The notes under the pieces are model-generated. The model was given only the letters and a program-made list of their open reading frames with translations. It did no database searches and was not told the origin of the DNA. DNA of 64,000 nucleotides, from contig NC_134702.1 in the NCBI RefSeq assembly GCF_043290135.1, forward strand, positions 188,574,491-188,638,490, in the 5' to 3' direction. Source of the stretch: Rhipicephalus microplus (taxonomy: Eukaryota > Arthropoda > Arachnida > Ixodida > Ixodidae). The translations under genes were made by a program, and so were the position numbers. Position 1 is the first letter of the stretch, and every line of letters starts with the position of its first letter. Below are positions 52,978 through 61,637 of this stretch, in pieces.

Positions 52978-55209
52978 ATGGATCTCGAAAAGTTAGTTGC
53001 GCTTGGTGAGAAGATGGGTCTTTCTGGCGTCGAACTACGGAAGAGGGTCACCCAGAAGGAAAAAGAAGAAAAAGAGAGAGCCAAAGAAGAAAAAGCAGCC
53101 GAGCTGGAAAAAGAGAGGTTGGCGGTCGAAAGAACCAAAGCGGAAAAAGAAGCTGAGTTGGAGAGAGAGAGGTTGACGGCTGAGAGGGCCAAGGAAGAAA
53201 AAGCAGCTGAGTTGGAACGAGAGAGGTTGGCAGCTGCGAGAGAGAAGGAAGAAAGAGAGCAACAATTGAAGTTGGAGCTGGAGAAAGAAAAGCTGGCCGC
53301 TGAGAGGGCGAGAGAAGAAAGAGAGGCAAAGGAGCGACAGCTGAAAGAAGAAAGAGAGCAGCAATTGAAGTTGGAGCTGGAGAGAGAGAAGTTGGCAGCC
53401 GAAAGGGCGAGAGAAGAAAGAGAAGCGAGGGAGCGACAGCTGAAAGAAGAAAGAGAAACGGAGATGGCTGAAAGGGAACGGCAGCGGCAGCACGAGATGG
53501 AACTCGAGCGGCTCCGTTTGCAACAGCGAAGTGAAACTCCCGTCCAAGCTAGAGTTGAAAGCAGCGAACGGGAAGATCATGGCTTCCGCTTGAACCCAAG
53601 CAAGCTGCTCGTCGCGTTTGATGAAAGGAAGGACGACCTTGACGCGTACGTTCACCAATTTGAGACGATTGCGAAGAGCCAGAATTGGCCGGAACATCAA
53701 TGGGCAACTGCTTTGAGTACTTGCTTGAGTGGTGAAGCACTCAGTGTGTACGGTAGGCTGACGCCGACCGATGCAGCCAACTACGCAAAGGTGAAAGCTG
53801 CTTTGCTGAAGCGATTTAGATTCACTGTGGAAGGATTCCGGGACAGATTTCGGACAGGAAAGCCAGCTGATGGGGAGACGGCTACGCAGTATGCCGCCCG
53901 ACTTTGCCATTATTTCGACAGATGGATTGAACTTTCAGGGACAGCACAGGAGTACGATGAGCTTAGAGAGCTCCTAATTAGAGAACAATTTCTTACTAGT
54001 TGCCACCCAAGTCTGTCACTGTACTTGAAAGAGAGGAAGGCTGACTCACTTGAAGACATGCTTGAATTGGCTGATCAATTCTTGGAAGCGCAAGGTGGCA
54101 CTAATTTGGCCAAGGTCAAGAAGGATTGTCCCGATGATCCGATGACATTGGCTCCCGAAGAAAAGAAGCGTGCACCAGAGAGCATTCCGCGATGTTTTCT
54201 GTGTAACCGAGCAGGTCATCGTGCGAAAAACTGTCGAACGAACTTTACGAGCCCTACGGTAGTAAAATGTTTTAAGTGTGGTCAGACTGGGCACAAAGCA
54301 GATGCTTGTCGGAACGGAGTGAGTCAAACTCACCAGGTATCCTGTGTGCAAGCGGCACCGAAATCCGGTAATAATGCCGTCACCGACGGATTCGTAGAAT
54401 TGAAAAATGGGGAGAAAATTCCTATTGTGGGTGCTGTAATGTCAAAACAGCCAACCGGTGTTACGAAGGGAATGCCAGCGCTGCCTGGAAAAGTTGCGGA
54501 CAAAAAGATTACGGTATTAAGAGATACCGGTAGCTCCACGGTTATCGTGCGGAGAAATTTGGTACGGGAAAGTGAATTGACAGGCAGAACGAAGCCGGTT
54601 TGCTTAATTGACCGTACAGTTCGGATGCTTCCCGAAGCAGAAATTGAGGTTAAAACCCCGTACTTCAGCGGGAAAGTTACTGCTTTATGCATGACGACCC
54701 CCCTGTATGACCTTGTCATCGGAAACATCGACGGGGCGCGCGGGCCAAGTGATCCTGAATGTTTGGGAGAAGACCCGAAGATAGGGCCCTCGCCAACACA
54801 GCGGCCGCGAGATACAGTGGAGGAGCATCCCGTGAAGGATCTCACTAGAGCCCAATGTGAAGCTGCGGCGCAGGAGACAGCAAAGGAGAACACGATCGGG
54901 TCGAATAAGTTCACGGGCCGAGCAACCGGACTTACGTCGGCACGACCTCAACTGACTGACAGTGTAAAGGAGACGGAGTTGGCCAGCCGGGCAAGATGTA
55001 GAGGCAGGATCAAGCGGGTAAATAAACAGACAAGACCCGTCGAATGTAATGACGCATTAACGGTGTCGGAAGAAACAACGATGGCTGAGACGACGCCTCA
55101 GATATCGTCGTTGGAAAGGGCTCGCCGAAAAGGAACAAGGAAACACACGAAGAGATCAAGCGAGCACCGCAAGAAAGGGCGCAAGCGCCGCGCAAGGTAC
55201 ACAGGATAG
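52978..55209 (+). CDS. gag-protease protein of the non-autonomous LTR element
   Basis: Intact 743-residue ORF from ATG 52978 (MDLEKLVALGEK). Residues ~20-190 are an extended Glu/Lys/Arg-rich coiled coil with internal repeats (AERAREERE, QLKLELE). A retrotransposon gag domain covers ~200-380 (LLVAFDERKDDLDAYVHQFE). Two CX2CX4HX4C knuckles start at residues 406 and 431. A retropepsin-like DTGSSTV lies at 516-522, followed by a pol-linker-like segment and a strongly basic C-terminus (KRSSEHRKKGRKRRAR). The role is particle assembly and RNA packaging. In relatives pol would continue here; it is absent. Confidence 0.9.
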   Translation: MDLEKLVALGEKMGLSGVELRKRVTQKEKEEKERAKEEKAAELEKERLAVERTKAEKEAELERERLTAERAKEEKAAELERERLAAAREKEEREQQLKLELEKEKLAAERAREEREAKERQLKEEREQQLKLELEREKLAAERAREEREARERQLKEERETEMAERERQRQHEMELERLRLQQRSETPVQARVESSEREDHGFRLNPSKLLVAFDERKDDLDAYVHQFETIAKSQNWPEHQWATALSTCLSGEALSVYGRLTPTDAANYAKVKAALLKRFRFTVEGFRDRFRTGKPADGETATQYAARLCHYFDRWIELSGTAQEYDELRELLIREQFLTSCHPSLSLYLKERKADSLEDMLELADQFLEAQGGTNLAKVKKDCPDDPMTLAPEEKKRAPESIPRCFLCNRAGHRAKNCRTNFTSPTVVKCFKCGQTGHKADACRNGVSQTHQVSCVQAAPKSGNNAVTDGFVELKNGEKIPIVGAVMSKQPTGVTKGMPALPGKVADKKITVLRDTGSSTVIVRRNLVRESELTGRTKPVCLIDRTVRMLPEAEIEVKTPYFSGKVTALCMTTPLYDLVIGNIDGARGPSDPECLGEDPKIGPSPTQRPRDTVEEHPVKDLTRAQCEAAAQETAKENTIGSNKFTGRATGLTSARPQLTDSVKETELASRARCRGRIKRVNKQTRPVECNDALTVSEETTMAETTPQISSLERARRKGTRKHTKRSSEHRKKGRKRRARYTG

Positions 55210-55604
55210 GTGCTGAGGTGGAATCAGAATGTGTCTGGCAGGGCTGAGTGACATATGTTGTGTTAATGTTCTTGTTATCCTGTGTCTCAAGTGTATGTCG
55301 AGCAAGTCAGTGTTCTGTGCGATGATGTGATGTATAGTGTTGTATAATTGATGTATAGACAGAACTTTGTACGTTTGTATTGTTTGGAATGTGTGATGAA
55401 GTGTTGTATGCATGTACCTGTGGCTATATTTCATGTGTTGTGGAATTGAACTACAATGTACGATTGTATTGAGCGATCTATTGTGAATGAGAAGTGTCAT
55501 GAGCGACTGATGGTGTTACAGTCTGTGAGAGTGTGTGGTGACTGTTCGCGCTCGTTTGTGTGGTTTTGAATATTATGAGATAATATTCTTAAAGTGGGGG
55601 GCAG
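55210..55604. other. noncoding 3' internal region of the gag-only LTR element
   Basis: T/G-rich sequence (many TGTG and TTGTAT) with no ORF of interest, ending in the polypurine tract. It takes the place where pol would be. Confidence 0.7.
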
Positions 55605-56764
55605 TGTCACAGAACGAGCGCTAAAAAAGAGCGCGCCGCCAAATCCTTGCGACAACGGGCGGCAGAAACGCCGCGAGGTAAAAAGAAAAAAAAAAGAAAG
55701 CAAACATCCAAGGCTCCCGGGCGCGCGCTCTCCCCGCAGAAGCACGGCTTCGCAGACGAACCTCCTCACCCCACAGCGGCGGCCGGGCAAGCGCTAGAAA
55801 TTTCCAGAACGAACGGGGCGGGGTCAGACCGAGTGAATCACCCTCAGGAGAGGGCAGTCGAACCGTCTCGTGCCTCTCCCCAGCCTTCGCTGCGCGTCGC
55901 GCCGACGAAATGAGGAGAACATTCTGGAAGGTGGCGCGGTACGTATTTAATCGAGCAGCCGAGACGAGAAAGCAGGAGAAGACGGAAAGTTAGCGCCGGA
56001 GCGCGTAGGGATTCCGCCGTGGAGTCGGCGAAGGTGCTGTCCGTAGTGACAGAGCAGATATGAAGAGGAGTTCCACCTCTGGGTGAAGGCTCGAGCTACA
56101 GGCAAGAGCGTGTGTTTACCTCTATCGAGCGAAGACGCGGGCAACAGCTGCGTGTGTGAAGTCGACGGTTTTCCGGCGAAGAAGTTGAAGTTTGAAGAGT
56201 GGCCTATTGAAGACGGGAGTTTTCCTGGAAGAGAAACTCCGGCGAGGTTTCCTGGAAGAGAAACTTCAGAGGGCTGCGGAACGACAACAACGCTGGACTC
56301 TGAGTGAGTGATTCTCGGAAGAGTATCATCTAGACTCTGGTTCCAAGAACTTTGGACTGAATAGGTTTTCTATCTCTTTAGTCTTTAAGTGTCTTGGTTG
56401 TTCAATGCATGTGACTGCATTGTAGTGCGTATTGTGGTCCGTGGCCGTTGTATTAAGTGTGGCTGATTGTGTTGTGTAGTACGTTGATTGATTGGTTTGA
56501 TTGGTGTCATATTGTATGCAACTATTGTGGAGTGTGCATTCTTATGTATTGTTTTTGATCTGCCATTATTGAGAATATAATTTGTTTGTTTATCAACTCT
56601 CGGCTCTGACTTGTTCTTTGGGCCACGACCGGCGTCCGCTGGCGCACCAAAAAGGACCACTTCAAAATTGTCCACGCTTTCGTGGTGCGGTTCGGGGGGC
56701 CGATACTTCGGCTCTTGGAATTAGCCCGGCGATCGCCTCCCTAATTAACGGGACGGGTGTGACA
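55605..56764 (+). repeat. 3' LTR of gag-only LTR retrotransposon
   Basis: A 1,160-bp partner of 51606-52766, followed by the AATAT duplication. Confidence 0.93.
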
Positions 56765-56769
56765 AATAT

Positions 56770-58355
56770 GTAAACTGCTCGCTTGATGGTGCGCTTATAA
56801 AATAGTACGTTCAGCGCAGACGTGAAGCAAGTGACGCAGTGATGTGAGCAGATTTTTTTTAGGCGTGCGGGGAGGGGGGGGGGGTCCGCTTATCTGAATA
56901 GGCCGGGCAAGCGAATATGGTCGTCAATTTGGGCTCCCTACGCCTGGCCTAAAAAAATTCTGTGCGCAACCGCCTGGCTATGCCAGTGAAGTGATGCGAC
57001 AATGATTTGTTCACTTACTGATTTACATACACTTTACAGCTCTAAAAAATGCGGCCCAAGGCCCCAACACTCAGCCGTTAACATTACATAAAGCCAATGG
57101 TAGAAAAGTGCCAGTATGAATGCAGCTACAACCCCGCCCCAATGTTTTTTCAAGCGAGGTAGTGTTGCGGAAATGAACTTTTAACTGCAAAAGTACACTG
57201 GCACTGCAGTGGTGACAGGGGAAGCAAGAGGGTATGCAGGCGGTAATAGAGGTAATTTAGTCCGATACGGCTAGCAATGGATACGGTGAATAAGAGCAAA
57301 TCATTTCTCTTTCAATAGCGCAACCACTCAACAATGTATTGTAAGAGCAATAAATGTTGCTGGAAATGCCACTCACCTGCACGCTGATGCATGCACAGTC
57401 CTTTGTCCGACGAGCGAACAGGCTTACAGATAGCTGAAGACGTGTTTACGATGTGTTTATTCCACCCAGCAGCAAAATCCACAACTACTTCGCGCTCCAT
57501 ACAGATAAATATGCACTAACCTTCATCACGAATAAGTAGAAACGCAAATCTGCGACACACACACACGATCAAAACATAGCTCACAAGCTCGCACGTCCAT
57601 GTGCTCGCCGACCACAGACGATATAAATATGAGTAGTGCGAACGCGAACCTAGTTGCGCCGAAAAAAAAAAAACGTCGAGCAGTGCCAGTACAGGCGTCA
57701 GCGCAATGATTTCAGTGTGTTCTCCTAATACAATTATAAAAAAAAACTGAGGTACACTAAAACTCATAAATAAATATGAAAAGTTGAGTGTAATTTTTAT
57801 TTAGTGCTAGTCAACATAAACACTGAATAAAAATTACTTTGTAACTTACATCGTTTGCTACACTAGCGCCACACTTGTCGTGCAAGCGCAGATGGCGCAG
57901 ATTTGTCATTCTGCCCTCAAACTACACGGTCAAGCGTGCTACTAAGTGTATGGCTGATGAGAAGCGCGTCTGGGTCCGCTTTTTTTTTCTTCTCCGATAT
58001 ATCTGGGCGGGGGGGGGGGCTCCTTTTGCACGTGTTTCGGTGCTTGATCGACTTTGACGCCCTTACTTCGCGGACGAACGGCGTGTCTAGGCTATTTTTA
58101 TCGTTGTTTTGCACGTGTTTCGGCGTTGGTCCGCTTTGACGTGCCAACTCTCCATTCTGCTGCTGCGTGTGTTAGGTACTTGCCGTACTGTATTCTCAGG
58201 CCTTCTGTGTTCAGCCAGCGCTGCTATCTGATTATCTACGGATGCTAAAATAAATCACTGTTTTGGTTTGGTGAAGTTTGGCACACAGAACAAACAATAA
58301 TCTGGCCCATGAATATCAATGTGGGCGGCATGCATATTTGTGTGCGGTGTCCTGC
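56770..58355 (-). other. right interior of DNA element, one exon-like segment
   Basis: The minus strand 57500-57377 starts with ATG (MEREVVVDFAAGW...) and ends at a consensus donor (GTGAGT at 57376-57371), so it could be a first exon of the gene suggested at 49216-51600. Low-complexity tracts (G9 near 56876, G10 near 58008, A12 near 57662) are otherwise the only structure. Confidence 0.35.
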
Positions 58356-58545
58356 CGGGGAGTAACCGTTGCGTGACGAGAGCATTTACAGCGGTTCCTC
58401 CTTCCGTTGCTCCCGTACAAACTTAAGATGAATACAGTTGCTCCCCCATTCTCAAACAAGTCGGCCATCTTGTTCCGCTTGGTCTTTTCTGAGAGTAACA
58501 GTCGGTCTGAAGGAGTAAAAACAGCCGTTGCTCCCATTTTGGCCA
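58356..58545. repeat. right subterminal repeat zone of DNA element
   Basis: Several GGAGTAAC/GTTGCTCC-type motifs (near 58360, 58399, 58438, 58511, 58527) mirror the left zone, next to the right inverted terminus. Confidence 0.7.
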
Positions 58546-60322
58546 TTTTTGGCTTAGAGTGTAAGACAGAACACTTGGAGAAGTTAAAATTAGTGTCTTC
58601 GTATAGACCGATATCAATTACTAATTGTGATTACAAAATTTTAATGAAAGTACTAGCACGGCGACTTCAAGGGGTAATCAAAGAATTGGTAGGGCCTCAC
58701 CAAACACGCGGGATTATGGGATGCTCCATTGTGACTAGTATACACAAGATGCGCTGCGTGCTCGAGTGTAGCGATGCTAATCAAGTAGGGGTAGCCATTC
58801 TACAGATTGATCTCGAGAAAGCTTTTGATTGTATTTCCCACAACCTTCTGCTTGCCATTCTTGACCATGTCAACGTTGGTTTTGTAATCAGAGATGGAGT
58901 ATCTATGGCATACCGGAACTGCACAACCCGACTGGTAATCAATAAGACGCTAGGAGATACTATTAACATAAAGCGTTCTGTTCGCCAGGGCTGCCCGCTG
59001 AGCCCCCTACTTTTCAGTTTATACATAGAATCTTTGTGCTTAGCAATAGCTCAAAACAGTTGCATTCGTGGCTATAGATTACAAGAATCCGAAGTTAAAA
59101 TTTTGGCATATGCCGACGATGTGGCTGTTTGTTGTATCGATCAAGATAGTGTTACCACTACCATCAGTGTGGTTAAAAGGTTCGGCAAGACAACTGGCAG
59201 TCTAGTAAACTGGGGAAAGTGTCTGGGTTTCTGGCACGGAGAGTGGTCGTCAAAACCAGACTATTTTGCCAATGTTAAATGGGTGACCACACCTGTCAAG
59301 TACTTAGGGATGCCACTGGAATTTTATAAAGACAATGAGAACTACTGGCAAGAACAAGCGAAAGAAATCCGGAAGAAAGCTAATAGATGCAACGGTAATC
59401 ATCTGTCAGTGTTTGCTAGGGCGACTGTCTGTAGTAATCTTTTCTTTGCCTCAAAACTTTGGTATGTGATGCAAGTATTGCATTGTTCAAGGGAAAGCAT
59501 ACAGAAGTTCCATCGCATCCTTGCAGTGTTCGTGTGGGCTTTGAACTGGGAGAGATGCATTCGAACTAATCTGTTTCGAAAAGTGAAACACGGAGGGCTT
59601 GGTTTAACACATCTTTTCATACGCCAAGTTGTAAATAGGTTCTTTGTTTCGCTACACAAGGGACCCTTTCTTACGTACAGTGTGCCAAATGAGACTGATG
59701 CGGGCTTTACCTGGCTATGTGGTTAGCACGAATGACATGACCGGTGCTGTGCGCGGGTATCTTAAAGAGGTTATTCTAAGTGTAAGGTTTTTATCTGTTA
59801 GATTTTACAATGAATATTTGTTTTCAGTGACTCAAAAGAAGCTGTACAATGATGTATGCGGTGTTGTTTTACCTGAACCGTTGTACCGTGCCATGTACGC
59901 TGGAGGTGAAGGGAAAGATGTGCTTAAACGAGTGAAGAGAATGCAAGTGGCTCCTGGCGCGAAGTCTTTCTTTTTCAAGCTGCACACAGGTACATTATCA
60001 GTCTGGACATTTCAAGCAGACCATGGTTTTTACTGATCTTGGGGAACAAATTGCCTTATCTGTAAAAAACCAGAAACTAATGACCATGTTTTCTTACGTT
60101 GTTGGAAGGGAGTATATTTTTGGGATGTGCTTCAAAGGACGTTACAGAAAGAATTACCTTTCAGTTCATATGGTATAAGATTTCTGCCGATAGTGGACGA
60201 AGAGGGAATGCCTGTTGATTTGATTATGCTATGTGGAGTTCACTGTTTATGGCGGGCCCGTATGGCGGGTTTCTATCGCGATCAAGATGCACGGCCTACA
60301 CGAGTGTATTTCCGTGAATGTA

Positions 60323-61200
60323 AAGGCTCGAAGAAAAGCCAGATCAGAAGCACAAGAAAAAAATTTCAAGGCGAGAACCGACGTATTGTACGTTGACGCG
60401 ATCACACACAGAGAGCACACCGGGACAGTTGTAAGCGTTGCTGATCACCAACTTAGGGAAGTCAACCGCGCTTCGATCAAAAGCAACAACATCCTCGAGG
60501 CTGAGGAAGTAGCGATCGCGCTCGCCATCACACACCAGAGCGAATAGTCTACTACAGAAATAGTTACTGACTCGCAAGAAGCGTGTCAACGGTACAGCAG
60601 TGGACGCATATCCAGTGCTGCCATCCGCATACTCAAGGGAAGAAAAATCAACTTCTCGAGCTGCTCCATTACGTGGACGCCAGGCCATAAAACTGTGACA
60701 GGGAACCAGCGTGCCGACGCCATTGCCTGAGAATACGCCGACCGGGGGCGCACAACAAAGAGGAACCAGCCACAGTTACTAGACGCTATGGAGCAATTTT
60801 CGAACACCAGAGAGCCCTGAGGAGGATATACCCCCTCCCCACAAAGACCTCAACAGAGAGCAGTCGGTTGCCTGGAGACAGCCTCAGACTAATACGTACC
60901 CCAATCTGAGTCTTCTGACTAAAGTCTATCCGGGAATATACACAAACAAATGCCCGCTATGCAGAGAACACCCCACACTTTACCACGTGACATGGGCCTG
61001 CAAACACACACAGGTAGTGCCAAGAAACTGTACACCAACCCCGGAGCAGTGGGAGGCTGCGCTGTCCTGCTCTGTCTGAAGAACAGCTCAAGCTGATTGA
61101 CAGAGCTTGCAAGATGGCAAAGGCCACAGGAGCCCTGAACTCAGGGCTCCACCTTCACCGGAAAAAAGCTATTTGTAATAAAGTTTTGCATTCCATTCCA
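60323..61200 (+). mobile_element. 5'-truncated I-type LINE fragment with RNase H
   Basis: An 878-bp insertion flanked by the 8-bp duplication TGAATGTA (60315-60322; 61201-61208). It encodes remnants of an RNase H domain (LYVDAI, EAEEVAIALA, VTDSQEAC, TWTPGH...NQRADAIA) and a downstream Cys/His motif (CPLCREHPTLYHVTWAC). It ends AATAAAGTTTTGCATTCCATTCCA. The RNase H placement after RT suggests the I group; at least two stops are present. Confidence 0.8.
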
Positions 61201-61248
61201 TGAATGTATGGCCAAGTATGATGAACTGCAGAAAACTCAGGAGATTTT

Positions 61249-61346
61249 ACCTGAGTGGTTGTCGAGGGTGGAGCCCTCGACAACACTCAGGTTTTTCTCA
61301 CTCAGGTGAGAGTGCAGAAACACTCAGGTGTTTCTGCACGGTGCTT
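61249..61346. repeat. hairpin-rich filler at the LINE 3' end
   Basis: Three inverted repeats stand in a row. One has an 18-bp-arm stem (CCTGAGTGgTTGTCGAGGG paired with CCCTCGACAACACTCAGG, one extra base). The second is CTCA-CTCAGG-TGAG. The third is GTGCAGAAACA-CTCAGG-TGTTTCTGCAC. The last 19 bases (61328-61346) equal 61764-61782 in ORF1 of the next LINE. Array spacer follows directly. Confidence 0.8.
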
Positions 61347-61584
61347 ACGTGTTGTCATACTAAAGTACCATCAGTTACTAGTGCGCATATCATAAAGTAC
61401 ATCTAATCGAACATTGCTGCTGGTTTCTTCGACCATAGAATTATGCGGCTTTCCTCAATGACAAAAAATTGTATCAGGCAGCACTGACGACATGATTTTT
61501 TTAATTTCGACTAACGATTTATTTTATTGTTAGAACAATCTGATGATCACCAAGAAACACGTTAATGTGCGCTCCAGACATAAC
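61347..61584. repeat. tRNA-Ala array spacer
   Basis: A single spacer copy (TACGTGTTGTCATACTAAAG..., TTATTTTATTGTTAGAACAA, GCTCCAGACATAAC) between the filler junction and the next tRNA-Ala fragment. The tRNA-Ala expected at its left edge is absent. Confidence 0.85.
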
Positions 61585-61600
61585 AGGGGTGTAGCTCAGT
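61585..61600 (+). repeat. 16-nt tRNA-Ala 5' fragment at a LINE 5' junction
   Basis: Reads AGGGGTGTAGCTCAGT (tRNA nt 1-16, first G changed to A), then LINE sequence CACTCCACTTTCGG, closely like the 38467 element. Confidence 0.88.
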
Positions 61601-61637
61601 CACTCCACTTTCGGCTTCGGTGGGAGACGGACGTGAG

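Larger units (their letters stand above)
51606..56764 (+). mobile_element. gag-only (non-autonomous) LTR retrotransposon
   Basis: The 5,159-bp element has long, nearly identical LTRs and a 5-bp target duplication AATAT (51601-51605; 56765-56769). It has a PBS, a polypurine tract (AAAGTGGGGGGCAG, 55591-55604) and one long ORF encoding gag plus an aspartic-protease-like end. There is no RT, RNase H or integrase: only ~395 bp separate the ORF stop from the 3' LTR. It must have moved with enzymes supplied by a relative. The LTR identity makes it young. Confidence 0.9.
48876..58561. mobile_element. TA-flanked DNA element with inverted termini and subterminal repeats
   Basis: The ends are inverted repeats starting CACTCTAAGCCAAAA (48876) and, on the right, ...TTTTGGCTTAGAGTG (58561). 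A TA duplication (48874-48875, 58562-58563) reduces to a single TA in the restored LINE frame. Both subterminal zones are packed with GTTGCTCC/GTTACTCC or its complement. The length is 9,686 bp, or ~4.5 kb without the LTR element inside. No transposase is recognised. TA suggests Tc1/mariner-like; the CACT start and subterminal repeats also recall CACTA/EnSpm. The superfamily is unresolved. Confidence 0.85.
45945..61309 (+). mobile_element. tRNA-Ala-targeted LINE (ATTCTTTCG lineage), split by nested insertions
   Basis: The LINE starts after tRNA-Ala nt 18 and is interrupted by a TA-flanked DNA element (48876-58561) and a truncated I-type LINE (60323-61200). Its own sequence is 45945-48875, 58564-60322 and 61209-61309. 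Its 5' end matches the tRNA-Met LINEs (ATTCTTTCGyCGGCACTC). RT keeps a YADD box. The 3' UTR and flanking tRNA are missing; after the ORF2 stop there is palindromic filler joined to array spacer. Confidence 0.9.
47323..61309 (+). pseudogene. LINE ORF2, split-LINE copy, interrupted twice
   Basis: From ATG 47323 the endonuclease (TLNVRGLA, VQETKV, VGDFN, FYDHCLV) and the start of RT are open to about 48735; a frameshift follows, then more decay to the DNA-element insertion at 48876. RT resumes at 58564 with KTEHLEKLKLVSSYRPIS and stays open to ~59645 with QIDLEKAFD, VRQGCPLSP and AYADDVAVC. Further shifts or stops lie near 59645 and 60034. The frame continues across the second insertion (FREC / MAKYDE) to a stop at 61307. 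Joining at both insertion points preserves reading order. Confidence 0.9.

Noticed and set aside
53035..53910. 291-codon minus-strand ORF in the gag-only element
   Set aside because: Antisense of the Glu/Lys-rich coiled coil, giving Phe/Leu/Ser-rich low complexity that mimics membrane segments.
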